Positions 31,981 to 43,097 of a DNA stretch of 64,000 bases are shown one piece after another. The notes below the pieces were generated by a model. It saw only the letters and a list, made by a program, of their open reading frames with translations, was not told the DNA's origin and searched no databases. The number at the start of each line of letters is the position of its first letter. Within the stretch, counting starts at the first letter, position 1. Location: assembly GCA_001599815.1 (NCBI GenBank), contig BCIA01000005.1, forward strand, positions 2,521,088 through 2,585,087, in the 5' to 3' direction. This DNA is from Furcasterigmium furcatum. Its lineage: Eukaryota > Ascomycota > Sordariomycetes > Glomerellales > Plectosphaerellaceae. Made by a program: the position numbers and the translations under genes.

Positions 31981-33329
31981 TCACGCCCACGGGTTCTCTT
32001 CGACCCCCATATTGCCACTTGCCGCCGGTGCCGCCTTTATCGCCGGCTTCGCCTCCATACTGCTCTCGTACCACGGCCCTCGCGTCCACTGCACAATCAG
32101 CGTCTTCGCATCCTCCGCCAACGCCCCATATCCAGGGTTCTGCTTCGGCTCAAACATGCTCATGTGCGCTTCCGTCTCCTCCTTGGCCGCGTTATTCACA
32201 GCCTCCTTCCAGAGGCCCGCGGCGCCGCGCTTCGGGAGGTTACAGAACGTGCGCTCCGATCCGAGCACCGTTCCCACGACACTAACCTCCTTCGCCGCGG
32301 CGCCCTTGCCGAGCCGCGTGTAGAGATTCGCAAACCCGACATCCAGCTCCTCCTGCACCTTGGCCATATACCGCACGCGCTTCTGCAGCTCTGCCCCCTT
32401 AGCGAGGCACCCTACGAACTCGAGGTGCGAAGTCGCCCACGACAAGCCCTGCGTGATCTGATCTCGGTTCACATATGCTGCGGCCCCCCCCGCCGCGACA
32501 GCCGCCGCGCCACCCGCGATGGCGGCAATGGTGCCCCATTTCCCCCACTGGCTCTGTTGCTGCTGCTGCTGCTGTTTCGGCGCCGGGGGCGCAGGGAGTG
32601 CAGCGACGGGGGCCTTGTTCGCGCTGCCGCCGGGGCCGGGGGAGGCCGCTTTGTTGACGCCCCAGAGAGCGGTGCCGAGGCCGCTGAGCTGCGTCATGGC
32701 GGCTGTGGCGGCCGTGTAGTGCCCCTCCGCGCCGTGGGCGACTACGCCGGGTGAGATGCCGAGGTAAGGGGTGTCAAAGGCCAGAACGCCCTGGATGTAT
32801 GGGAACATGAGGCTGTTGAAGGATGTGGGGGCCTCGTCGGACTTTTCGACGCCGTCCTCTGAGTAGATGGGCTTATCGGATGTGAGGCCGATGACTGTCT
32901 CGGCAGCGACGATGCCGCCCATGGAGTGGCCGACGAGGATTGTGCGGACACCCGGGTCGACTGTTGGCGAGGGTGTGCCAGCCTCGACCTCGATGTCAAT
33001 GACTTTTTCGAGGAGCCTGGGATGGTGTCAGAGGTGGATGGAGGGGTGAATGCAGGAGGCGAGGTGTGGACGAACCAGTCCCGGAAGCGGGAGACGCAGT
33101 CACCGAGGTCGCCTCTTGTCTCGTATTTTGGATACACTAGAACTTTGACGTTGATCTTGGGCAGCTCCCGCTCGATCATGGTACGCAAGTCCTCGGTGAA
33201 CTTGTACCCAGCTCCAAAGGTGTCTTCACCACCCTGCGGGGTAGTCAGCGAGGTGTCCAGATGTGAGTTCCCGGCACAATATCCCACCTTGAAACCATGG
33301 ATAAAGCACAGAATGAGTGTCTTCTTCAT
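31981..33329 (-). CDS. Alpha/beta serine hydrolase, DUF676/lipase-like (411 aa)
   Basis: Reading order exons 33329..33288, 33233..33076, 33016..31981; total 1236 bp. The first exon encodes MKKTLILCFIHGFK, joined to GGEDTFG, giving the family start CFIHGFKGGEDTF. Nucleophile elbow GHSMGG with Ser98; ILVGHSMGGIVAAETV is a typical strand-turn-helix. A hydrophobic Ala/Gly segment (IAAIAGGAAAVAAGG) in the middle may be a membrane helix, and is preceded by a 7-Gln run (32554..32574). Intron 1 (33234..33287, 54 bp) is in frame without stop; intron 2 (33017..33075) has a GTTCGT donor. Probably an esterase or lipase at a membrane; substrate unknown. Upstream in-frame ATG-less extension ignored. Confidence 0.83.
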
Positions 33330-33818
33330 TTTGCCGTCATTCTTGAACAAAATGTCAAGTTGTTGAGTCGTTCTACGAGGATGATGGCGCGGGGTGTCTG
33401 TCACGACGCAATACCTGAGTGAGCGGCAGCTGACGTCGTTGACAGGTGGCAAAATGATCGGTGCCTGCTGCCAGCCGGCAGCCCCGTCCTGACTTGACCC
33501 CTAAACCTCTCCAACCCGAACACCATCTTGAGGAGGAACCGATTCGATAGGCCATAGCAAAATCATTCGGCTCCAAAATTAGCCTTTATCAACAGTCTGT
33601 GGCTTGATGTCATGCTCGGCGCAACTTGTAAGCCGTCTCATATCAGGGGCTTGGGGGACAGAACAACCATGACCTCTAAGCATAACTTCACATTCCAGTG
33701 CGAGCTGCATAAATACCCGTCCTGGGGAGCATCTTCGTTGACATTCAATATCAATAATTATCCGTCTCTTAGCCTAAAATAAACCCATATCTGGAAACTC
33801 GGTACCGACAAAGCGACC
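33330..33818. other. Divergent promoter region
   Basis: 489 bp between the hydrolase (-) and the small membrane protein (+). No gene seen. Confidence 0.5.
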
Positions 33819-34243
33819 ATGCTGGCTTTAGATATCAAAACGGAGCTCTTTGCGACGGCAGCAACCATCTCCTTCGTCAGCGCCGTACATCACATCCACA
33901 GGGGCTTCGCCGAGCTCTACAAGCCATGGCAAGCACTGCCGCCGGCCCCTCGACGAGCGGCTTTCACTGGATGGGATTACATGAATGTGACCTACGGTCT
34001 TCTCAGTGAGTATTCTCGCACACCTCGGACCTGAAGCTCTTCTCATGGTCGCAATTAGTTCTTCTGAACTGGAGATGGGCCCGTATCGGCGGCCCAAACA
34101 CGACTGAGGAGAAGGAAATGCTGGCTGTCATTATCACTGGAGGCTTGTTCGAGGCGCGACGCAGCTTCATGAACGGGGAGTACCTGCCACTGGTTGCCTT
34201 CCTGGGCATTCCCGGCCTGAGTCTATTGGCGACCTTGTTGTAA
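33819..34243 (+). CDS. Small hypothetical membrane protein (123 aa)
   Basis: Exons 33819..34005 and 34059..34243; 53-bp intron (GTGAGT..AATTAG) splits an Ile codon, frame intact. N-terminal hydrophobic helix (ELFATAATISFVSAVHHI) and C-terminal hydrophobic helix (YLPLVAFLGIPGLSLLATLL), with WRWARIGGPNTTEEKEM between. No known domain recognised. Clean splice and codon use support a real gene. Its stop is only 22 bp from the stop of the convergent CDC123 gene, so the two 3' UTRs must overlap. Confidence 0.7.
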
Positions 34244-34265
34244 CAGATACGACTGCTCGAGATTC

Positions 34266-35531
34266 TCACTGCTGTCGTCCCGACTCCCACACATCGCCTC
34301 CTCCCTCTCGTTCCGTGAGGTCTCTCCAGCGTTGCATAAACTCCCTAAGCCCACCTTCGCCAGCCGTGCTAGCATCGACGACCTCTTTCGGCAACTTGTG
34401 CGCAGAGTACTGCGAGGAGCTAAAGTTGGAAGACGCGGGGTTATCCTTCTCCATCAGCCGTAGCTCCGGCACGACTTCATCCGCTTCATCGTCGTCGGTA
34501 GTGTCGTCGGCGCTGCTGACATCCACGGACTCCTGGTTGACAACAGATCCCAGGATGGGGCGCGGGACCTTGAAGTCCAGCAGCTCTCCCCAGTCGAACA
34601 ACAGGCTGTCCGTCCTCGGCGCCCAGGGGTTTATGTCGATCAGCCGCACCCTACCGAGCCCATCAATGGCATCGCCGTCCTCAGGAATGTAGACGTCGAA
34701 GATGAAGGACCCGTCGGGGAACGTGTACCGCAGCCTGTCTTCGAAAAAGTCGCTGATCTTTCCGGAGATGGAGGGTCGCAGGTCGTCCAGGAAGGGGTAG
34801 TAGTTGAGGTCGCGTGAGCACATGCAGATCAGCGAGCGCTGCTTGACGAAGCAGCGGAACTCGAGGGCCGGGTGAGGGCTGAAGAACGGTCGCAGCACCA
34901 GTACGGGTTGGAAGGGCCGCGCGGATGAGGAGGAGGGCGTCTCGATGGTGCCGTCGAAGGCGTGCTCGAGATCGTGGCTGACGAAGCTGGAACTTTTGAG
35001 GAGGAGGTAGATGTCGTTGGGGGTGGTACACTTGAGAGTGTTCTGATGTGGCGAGATCCATGCGGCGTCCTTTGGTGATGACCAGTTCAGCTTCGGAACG
35101 ACGGCGCCACCGAGTTCGCGAATCTGTTTCTGGATCTCCTTGTGTATTTCTGGGAAGCGCTCATTTGGCGGCCGGGAGTCCGGTTCGGGCTCCGAGTCTG
35201 AGTCCGAGTCCGTCTCTGGTCCCTCATTTGGTCGTCTGTTGAAAGTAGATGGCGCCCACTCCTCCTCCTCATCTAGCCTCTCTGTCGACTGCTCATCGTC
35301 ATCCGCGAGGATGATGCCGTCTTGACCAATGTAGTCCACAAACTCCTGCGTGAGCTTGATGATACGAGACTTGAGAGCGAATTGCCGGTAGTTCGGAAAC
35401 CAGCTGTCGTATGAGCAATTCAGGATATGACTCCTCGAAATAGGAGGAAAGGCGACGCTCGCGTCTGCTTGCGCCGCTGAACCCACGACGGGGTCTCCAT
35501 GTGCTGCGCTGACACCTTCAAATGTCGGCAT
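34266..35531 (-). CDS. CDC123: Cdc123/D123 family, eIF2 assembly factor (421 aa)
   Basis: Single exon; start ATG 35531 (MPTFEGVSAAHG), chosen over a TTG 36 bp upstream. The ATP-grasp-like D123 domain is seen in order: SYDSWFPNYRQFALKSRIIKL, GGAVVPKLNWSSPKDAAWIS, DIYLLLKSSSFVSHDL, LVLRPFFSPHPALEFRCFVK, CSRDLNYYPFL and RLIDINPWAPRTDSLLFDW. An acidic disordered insertion (DSDSDSEPEPD) sits early and an acidic one (DDTTDDDEADE) late. Family role: cytosolic chaperone joining eIF2 gamma and alpha, so required for translation initiation and growth control. Divergent from CWC21 with 350 bp between starts. Confidence 0.92.
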   Translation of the reverse strand: MPTFEGVSAAHGDPVVGSAAQADASVAFPPISRSHILNCSYDSWFPNYRQFALKSRIIKLTQEFVDYIGQDGIILADDDEQSTERLDEEEEWAPSTFNRRPNEGPETDSDSDSEPEPDSRPPNERFPEIHKEIQKQIRELGGAVVPKLNWSSPKDAAWISPHQNTLKCTTPNDIYLLLKSSSFVSHDLEHAFDGTIETPSSSSARPFQPVLVLRPFFSPHPALEFRCFVKQRSLICMCSRDLNYYPFLDDLRPSISGKISDFFEDRLRYTFPDGSFIFDVYIPEDGDAIDGLGRVRLIDINPWAPRTDSLLFDWGELLDFKVPRPILGSVVNQESVDVSSADDTTDDDEADEVVPELRLMEKDNPASSNFSSSQYSAHKLPKEVVDASTAGEGGLREFMQRWRDLTEREGGGDVWESGRQQ

Positions 35532-35881
35532 GTCGATGGTTGTGTGATGAAGATTGGGGTTTCTCAATTCAAATTAAGAGAATGGAAGGTTTATATTCAA
35601 GCCAGGGGTATTGTTTGTTCAAGGATTCGATGACTCCCAGCTGACTCACTCATGGTTGACAGGAGAATATCCTCGACTTTCTTTGCCCCGCCATGATTCT
35701 GCCGCGAATTGCCCCTCCAAAACGGAGAATGCGACCGACCGCCTTCCCTGTTACGGCTTAGCGTTTTGTTTATCTTATCACCCTGCATCCCATGAAGACG
35801 TCAATGGGAGGCATCCAGCCTCGACTTTCCCTTCTACACAGCCATCTTCAAGTCAAGATTTCACGCACTCGAACGGCCACC
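35532..35881. promoter_or_regulatory. Shared divergent promoter CDC123 / CWC21
   Basis: 350 bp between two ATGs on opposite strands; must hold both promoters. No clear TATA box or other motif was identified. Confidence 0.5.
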
Positions 35882-36429
35882 ATGTCTGACAATGTCGGAC
35901 TATCGACGCCGCGAGGCAGCGGCACCTCTGGCTATGTGCAGCGCAACCTCGCGCACATGAAGCCCCGCGACTACGCCAACCCTTACCCTAAGAACGTGGA
36001 GGCTTTGCGACACAGGCAGCGGCAGCCGGACAAGGAGATTCTCGAGCACGACCGGAAGCGAGAGGTGGAAGTCAAGGTTTTCGAGCTGCGCGATCAGCTT
36101 GAGGATGAGGAGTACGTCGAAGAACCCCCGGTGGACCTAGAGCCGTAACTGACAACTGGATCAGGGTCGACGAAGACGAGATCGACAAACGATGCGATGA
36201 GCTCCGAAAGAAGCTTTTGGCCGAGATGGAAAAGCAGAACGCCCGCGGCGGGCCGTCAAAGAAGAGCTTCAAGAGCCACGAGGTGCACGAGATGGCTGAC
36301 GCCAAGATCAAGGAGAGCGAGAGGCTCCGCAACGCCCTGAAGATCAGCAAGGACTATGAGGAGGGCAGTCATTGGAAGAGGCAGGAGGACCGGCTCCGCA
36401 ATGCGCTGGAGCGCGATGAGAAGGAGTAG
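35882..36429 (+). CDS. CWC21: Pre-mRNA splicing factor Cwc21 (164 aa)
   Basis: Exons 35882..36111 and 36165..36429; 53-bp intron (GTACGT..GATCAG). N-terminal VGLSTPRGSGTSGYVQRNLA is the family signature; the cwf21 domain follows (VKVFELRDQLEDEEVDED and IDKRCDELRKKLLAEM). The C-terminal half is charged and helical. Family role: binds Prp8 and Snu114 in the catalytic spliceosome; homologue of the N-terminus of human SRRM2/SRm300. The frame upstream of 35882 is open and contains an ATG at 35792, but the conserved start is MSDNVGLSTP. Ends 164 bp from the convergent gene's stop. Confidence 0.92.
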
Positions 36430-36593
36430 GATATGCCAGTCTGGTACGGATGCATGGGTGGCGTTTGGCGCACTTGGACAGCTTTTATCACGGAAAGATT
36501 CTGAAGCCTGGATACTGTTTCTTCGACGATGAATCGAGAGGCATTGTTATACACTGGGTTACTCTTACAATATCATACTATTCATGACGGCCA

Positions 36594-37222
36594 TTACCTC
36601 CGCTTCCCAGACGGCGGTGTCCATGCTTCGGGTTGCCATTCTTCGCTTGGTCCGCCTCTTGGCTTCGCCCACGGGTCGTGTCCAAACTCCTTCTTGACAG
36701 CATCGCTAGGTTCTGTTGTCGGCTGTTGTGTAGATCCCTCCTGTGAGCCATTCGCGCCAGTCGCCGCGGGCGCATCGGCATGAGTCTTGGAGGTGTCGGG
36801 TGCGGGAATGGGTTGGGCATGCTGAGCAGGGGCCTCCATGACCCTAGCCTTGGCCTCCCAGCGCGCATCGGCCTGCGCGGCCAGTATCTTCATCCTCTCC
36901 TGGCGCGTGACTTCTTGCACCTGCTCTTCTATCGTGGGCGGCTGTTCCCGCATGTACCGGAGCCACTGGTGCCACTGAGCGGTGACCTTGACTTCGGATA
37001 GGGGGACCGATCGGGGGTATTTGACGATGCGGCGTAAGCGGGTAGCGTCGTTGGTATCCTTGAACTCCCAGTATGTGTAGCCCTTGAGATCGCGACCTGG
37101 AACGAAGTCAGTGGCGGCGTTTTGAAGAGGGTGGGCAAGGTAGACCGACCGACGAGAAAGTGTTTCCGCCACGGAAGGCGCAGGGCCTTCCATCGGAGCC
37201 AGGCATTGGCAAAGACTGACAT
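36594..37222 (-). CDS. NDUFA12/NDUFAF2-type complex I protein (191 aa)
   Basis: Reading order exons 37222..37150 and 37096..36594; 53-bp intron (GTCGGT..TTCCAG), frame intact. MSVFANAWLRWKALRLPWRK then HFLVGRDLKGYTYWEFK gives the PF05071 pattern (B17.2 and mimitin). RIVKYPRSVPLSEVKVTAQW and HQWLRYMREQPPT complete the domain; the C-terminal half is a Pro/Ala/Thr-rich extension. The extended tail and weak acidic loop fit the assembly factor NDUFAF2 (N7BML) better than the NDUFA12 subunit, but the split is not certain. Mitochondrial inner membrane, matrix side. Divergent from the calponin-family gene. Confidence 0.83.
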
Positions 37223-37830
37223 CCTGCGATGATGGGGCCTTTGGACGAAGAAAAGGCTGGTCCGTCGACTATCACAAGCCCATGTCCTGGTTGTTGAACA
37301 AAGGCAAGCTCTCGCCCCAGCTTCTCCGGTCGTCGACGGCCGGCCGGACAAAAAAATCACAGCCACATCTCGGCCGGTGGATGCTAAGCTCATCCCCCAG
37401 CCACCATCGTTGCGCGCTAGTGCCCCACCAGCCACCCCGCGCCCACGTCACTGTTTCCCTCGATTGCGGGCCCCAGGTCGAGGCAGGGGTCGTCACCAGG
37501 TTCTTCCCTCACGGCGCATAATTGTCACCCAACCCAACCTTGACACTTACGGAACAACAGATGGCTGGCGGCTAATGACCTCCTCGACACTCCCCGAATT
37601 GCGACCCAAACGACATTGATCTCCAGCATCATTCTTCCCCTCCGACCCGAAACACACGACTGGCCGACGCTCGCTTCTCCCTGACATTCCGAGCCCGTTC
37701 CACCCCGCCAAACAGAACAAGCGACCTTGTCTCTCGGGTGCGCCGGCCTCGATACTCGCAAGGACACACATCCTTACACATCATCACCCACCAAACAGAC
37801 TCTGCGAGCTGAGCAGGCATTCAATCAACA
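37223..37830. other. Divergent promoter region
   Basis: 608 bp between the complex I gene (-) and the calponin-family gene (+). No gene supported; the stretch before 37831 is C/A rich. Confidence 0.5.
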
Positions 37831-39945
37831 ATGGCGTCCGTGTCGTCCCTCGACAAGGACTTGCGCAAACTGCGCCTCGACAAGTATACGCCCGCCGCAG
37901 CGAACCAAGTCAAGGCATGGGTTGAGAGCGTGTTGGGCGAGAGGCTGCCCTCGGGCGACCTTCTCGAAGGCCTCAAGGATGGCGTGGCTCTCTGCAAGTA
38001 GGTTAATCATCCCTCCCAAGCCAGTATTGTCACTAACAGGGCCCCCAGGCTCGTCAACCTCGCGATCCCTCCTCCCGGCGTCAAGGTCAAGCAGTCAGCG
38101 ATGCCCTTTGTACAGATGGAGAATATTTCACACTTCCTACGGGCATGCAAATCGCCACCACTCAATCTGCAGGACCACGATGTCTTTCTCACTGTCGATT
38201 TATACGAGCAAAAGGATCCTGCCCAGGTCTTGCAATGTCTCGGCGCATTCAGTCGCGCTGCACACAACGCCAACCCTTCAAGGTTCCCGGATCCTATGGG
38301 CCCGAAACGCAACAGCGTCCTAAGCCCGCAGAGCACTGGTCCTAGTACTCCCACGCAATCCGCCGGCCGCGACCGTGGCCTGTCGTCTGTAAGCAACGCG
38401 TCATCGGCATTTGGAAGCCAGCGTCCGGTCTTGAGCGCACACAAGACTGGCGACTCTGGCTCAGGCCGATGGAGCCCCACGAAGAGCCCGCCCAAGAGCT
38501 CTTCTCCCGTTAGCAGCTGGAGCAAGAGAGACCAGGAGGGCGCGACATCACCCGCCTGGAACATCGCGCAGTACGGCTACATGGGCGGCGCGAGCCAAGG
38601 AAATCTCGGCATCTCCTTTGGAGGACGACGACAAATCACCAGCGCCGGACCTCATGTCCCTAACCTAGCAGAGAAGGAGCGGCGGCGGAAAGAACGCGAG
38701 GCCGAAGACGAACGTCAGCGCCAGCAGATGGAGGAGGAGGAGCGCAGGCGAGCAGCCGAGCTGGAGGCCGAGGAGGCGAGGGCACGAGCTGAGGAGGAGC
38801 GCAAGTGGGAAGAGGCCACCCAGCGGGCGAGGGAGGAAGAGCGGCTCAAAGCCGAGGAGGAGAAGAGACGCTGGGAGGAAGAAGAACGGCAGTGGAAGCT
38901 TACGGAGGAGAAGCGGCGTAAGGAAGAAGAGGCAGCCGAAGCCCGACTCGTCGAGGACCGGACTAGGTCTCGGAGCCGCAGCGACGCTCGGCTGCGCGGT
39001 CAGTTCCTGAGCCAGTACCAAGCTGAGCAGGAAGTCATCAAGCCGCAGAAGACGGGAGATGAGCGGATCCGCGAACTCGAGCGTGAGCTTGAGCTGGCGC
39101 GTGAGCGGGAGAGGCAGTATGAGCAGGAGCGTCAGGATCGTTCCGGCAGACAGCTCGGCATCGCGAAGACTAGAGCTCGATCGCGAAGCCGCCCTGGCAC
39201 CTCAAGCCCGCCTAACCGCCAGGACTCGTGGGCTCGGGGCGAGCGCGAGTTCCTTCAGACACAGTGGAGCCAACATCAAGGACGAGAGCCGGGGCGCGAG
39301 GCTCCCGTTGCCTCCCCGCCCCCACTGGCAACATCGCCTCGCCCCTTGCCCGACCCAGCCGCGGCAGCACCACCTCCTAAGCTTAAGAGCCAGAACACTG
39401 GCGGTAGCTCGAGGCCGCTCCCGGTCCCGGCTGCCCAGCCCCCGAAGGTTCAGAGCCACAACACGGGCGGCAGCTCTCGGCCCCTACCCAACCCTGCCAC
39501 CTACTCCTCGCCGCCGCAGGCGACGCAGAGCCGCACGGATAAGTTCCTCGCCAGCAACCCGGCTCCCCAGCAGGCGGCCCCTCCCCAGACGTACTCGAGG
39601 GAGCTCGGTGCCACGGCCGAGCAGGATGCGGAGGACCGCCGCCGCGCCCAGTCCCAGAATAAGACCAAGGCGGGCGGGTGGGCTTCCAAATCACTTCTGG
39701 AGCGCGAGATGGAGATGGAGCGCCAGAGGCAGCAGGAATGGGAGGAGGCGCAGAAGGAGACGGCCAAGGCCGTGCGCTCACAAGACGGTGTCGACGGCAT
39801 TGGAGGTGGCGTTGGCGGACGCTGGGATGTGGGACAATGGTCCGGGTTCACCGGCGGCGATAACCAGAATAAAGGCGGCGCGGGCATCGGCGCCGGGAGA
39901 CGGCAAATTGTGGGGCCGAGGCCGCTGCCGAATCCTAACAGGTGA
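37831..39945 (+). CDS. Calponin/transgelin-family actin-binding protein (687 aa)
   Basis: Exons 37831..37997 and 38049..39945; 51-bp intron (GTAGGT..CCCCAG). CH domain at about residues 20-130 (AANQVKAWVESVLGERLP, DGVALCKLVNLAIPPPGVKVK, MPFVQMENISHFLRACK, DVFLTVDLYEQKDPAQVLQCL). A calponin repeat follows at ~227-250: QYGYMGGASQGNLGISFGGRRQ has the GASQxG and RR signatures. Next is a long Glu/Arg coiled coil (~270-400), then a Pro/Ser-rich part with repeated SRPLPxP motifs, and a final GIGAGRRQIVGPRPLP that echoes the calponin repeat. Yeast Scp1 has only the CH and repeat parts, so this is an extended form; expected to bundle F-actin. Confidence 0.85.
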
Positions 39946-40532
39946 GGCACGGGTCGGGCGAGGACGGCGAGGAGGAGGATGAGCTGAATAGATGAGGACT
40001 TATCGCGTCACAGAATAGAATTGGTTTGAGCGAAGCTGGCCGTGGCTCGAGTGGAATTGTGTTGGTGTAAGTCTGTGAGCGACCGTCTGGAGGTGCAACT
40101 CGACTCACTGTCGCCGGCCTTGGCCGAACATGTCGGCGTTCTTCATGGACACAGGTTCCGGATTATGTGCCTGGTGCATGACATGGACGCCTTGTGCCAC
40201 TGCCGTTTGACGACACTTGACCCAGGTTCACGCATCTGCAGAGTGGCTGAGGTCCTCTCCGCCTCACGGGATGCAGCGACTTTTGGGGGCGGAGGCAACC
40301 CCCGAGCGGGTGATTGGTTCGCGACCGGATGCCCGGCTGTCGAATGCATGGATGAGTTCATCAACCCCCGGCGGGAGGGAGGGGCTTTCGTTCGGGAGGC
40401 GGCCGTCAGATTCATTCAAAAGCTCACCTGTCCGACGGCCAGCCAAGTTCGTGACAGCGGTCGTGCTTGTACCACTCATTCCTCTCGGCCCATCTCGACC
40501 TCAAGCTCACTATCGCAGCGACAACTCTCATC
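39946..40532. other. Same-strand spacer
   Basis: 587 bp; no gene supported. Marks the border between the housekeeping block and the accessory block. Confidence 0.5.
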
Positions 40533-42931
40533 ATGCCGGTGGAGCTGGTGATCGGCGTGGTCGGCCTCGCCGTCCAGATCATGGAGACGTCGTCCAAGAT
40601 TAAGGAGATCATCAGGACGTACAAGGAGGCGCCGCGGGAGTTGCAGCGGCTGTCGCTCAAGATCGACCACGCCGAGTCCATGTGTCTCCATATCAAGAAG
40701 CTATTCGAGCAAGAGAACGGGCTGGACCCGCACGCCACCAGTCTGAACGAGGCTGTGGGGGTCCCGATACTTCAGAGCATCAACGCGACGCTGGATGAGC
40801 TGGGCGAGATGCTCGTGAAGTTCCAAAGGAGGGTGGAGGGGAGGAGCCCGCTCAAGAGCGCGGGGTTGGCGTGGATGGACAAGAAGGAGAGGGTACGGAG
40901 TTTGATGGGCGAGCTGGAGTCGGACCTGAATATTCTCACTCAGACGATGACGTCGAACATCTAGTGAGTCAACTTGTTCCAGGGGCCCGTGTTCTCCCGC
41001 TGACCGAGTCCAGTTCCCATGTCAACGTTATCCGGCAGCAGCTCGTCGTTCAACCCACGGCGCTGCAGACGCTGAACGGAGCAACAGACATGGTCACGTC
41101 ATCCAGCGCCCCCAACGAGGTTGCGGCCCTGGCACTCAGAAACATGATGAATCCTTCGGGAGAGCTCGTTGTCTCCAAGACGGAGGAATACGTCCAGCAA
41201 CATCAGTGGCCGTTTTCATTCTCCGCCAAGATCAAGCACCAGAAAGTGTCCAAAAAGACACGCTGGAACGACAAGATCGAGACAGACACCGTCTCCGAGA
41301 CGAAGAGCGTCACATTCAGCCACCCGTCCCTGGACAGGCAGCTCAAGTTCACTTACCGCTTCGGCTCGCTCTGCCGGCCGTCATACGCCCTGACCGTTCC
41401 TCACATCATCGATGTCCGGGCTCCCGGCTTCAAAGTCTTGGGCCAGGCACTGGACACAGCTCTTTGGAGCGACAACGTTGGGGCCATCCAGGACATGATA
41501 TCGACAGGTCAAATCACGCCGAGGACGAGGTTGAGGGGCATGTGGGTTGGGGACTACGAAGACGGCGGTACCTTGTTCGAGGTGAGTCCCCTCCCCGATG
41601 CGCAGCAGGACTGCCTTCTCACATCTGACCCCGTGCCAGCATGCCATGGTCTACTCACGGAACGACCTCTGTCATTTTCTTGCGCGGCAGGACCCGTCCG
41701 TTATGATCCACGACGAAGACGAGTGAGTTAGCTGTCCGCGGACTCCCACCGGGCCGCTTCCATCGTCTAACTAAATACACCCAGAGTCGATTGGCCAGAC
41801 ACCAGCATCATGTTCCATGCTAGGAACTTCAACAAGCGGACTCTCGAGAACATATTGTATCTGCTGGCCCCGTCTTACCACCGCTCCGACCCGATATCGC
41901 TCTTCAACTTCCTCGCTCGCCCACACTTATCGCCTGCCTACATCCTGTATTGCTACGAGTTCTGCAGGCCTCAGGCAATGAATAGGCTCAGCGACCTAAT
42001 CAAAGCGACCGTCCGTATGTTCCACCTGGCTTGGCAGAGCGTTGACGGGTCATGGACCCCTGTTTCCGAAGCCTCTACCGACGAGTGGGTGGCACTTATC
42101 ATGCGACTCAGGGATGACGGACTCGAGTTTCACGCCAGGATCTCGGAGAAGCCCCTCGAAGATGAGTTCAAAGACGAGTCAGAAGACGAGTGGTCGCCAA
42201 TATCAGACAGAGACAGCTTTGTTGCGTTTCTGTCCTCTATGCGACGGTATTTACACTCGAATCCTCACAAATGGGAGGCGGCGCTCTTTGACTGGCTTCA
42301 AGTCGTCGAAAACTGCGGTATCGATGTGAAGGAGTACTTGGAGGTGGAGAGGGCGTGTTGCACAGAAACGACGCGCAGGATCCAGTTCTTCCGGGACGAG
42401 GATGCCGACCTTAACTGCGTGAGCTCCGTTCCCATCGTGCGGAGCGTCTACGGGCTGGACATACCAACGTTCGAAGCCCAGGTTGTCAAGGAGGGCCCGG
42501 GGAACGAAATATGCCTGGAGTTTACAGGTCTTGGCCTCTTCTGGAACGTGGATAGGTCGACAAGTTTCTGGGACTTCGTCAAGTCCATTGTGGAGAGGGA
42601 GACGCCACCGCACCAGAACTGGAAGATCGGGGACGACTGGGATCATTACCACCGATGGCCCTTCACGGAGGGACTTCTAGCGTCTATCGATCTGGGCACG
42701 TCCCCCCGGCCGAATGACAACGACAGTTACAGAAAGAAGGAATGGCGCCAGGAGTGGACTTACACGAAGGAGGACGAGCAGACCATCGTCACTTCGTTTG
42801 AATACGCCGAAGAGCTGCGGGAACAGAGATTCCAACGCCGCCAGCGGAAACGGCTCTGCAAGATGGGGCTCGAAGAGTGGCCACGGAAAGGGAAGAGAGC
42901 TATGCCGGGGGCATGGGTAGAGGGTCACTGA
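40533..42931 (+). CDS. STAND-type fungal N-terminal domain protein without NTPase (742 aa)
   Basis: Exons 40533..40963, 41014..41581, 41640..41722, 41785..42931; total 2229 bp, frame intact, all introns GT..AG with GTGAGT donors. Residues 1-140 form a helical bundle starting MPVELVIGVVGLAVQIMETS, with KIKEIIRTYKEAPRELQRL and IDHAESMCLHIKKLFEQ: the pattern of the helical N-terminal domains found on fungal NLR/STAND proteins (PigL_N/HeLo-like). Unlike those, no P-loop or NACHT follows. A basic middle (KHQKVSKKTRW) leads to ankyrin-like helices (ALDTALWSDNVGAIQDMIS; EHAMVYSRNDLCHFL), then a unique C-terminal ~350 residues ending with an Arg/Lys-rich helix. May act in self/non-self or stress signalling (inference). 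Confidence 0.75.
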
Positions 42932-43097
42932 GATGTTGGTAGACTCATGTACCGTTCTACTTCGATTCCACGTCCCCGTTCGATACAAGCGCTTGAGGTG
43001 AACATGCCGCTATTTTTCAGGTAGACAGCAAAGGCCAAACTCTTCATGCTATGGCGTGTCGGCAGTAGGCGGTGCATTACTATGTTCAAGTCTGAAC

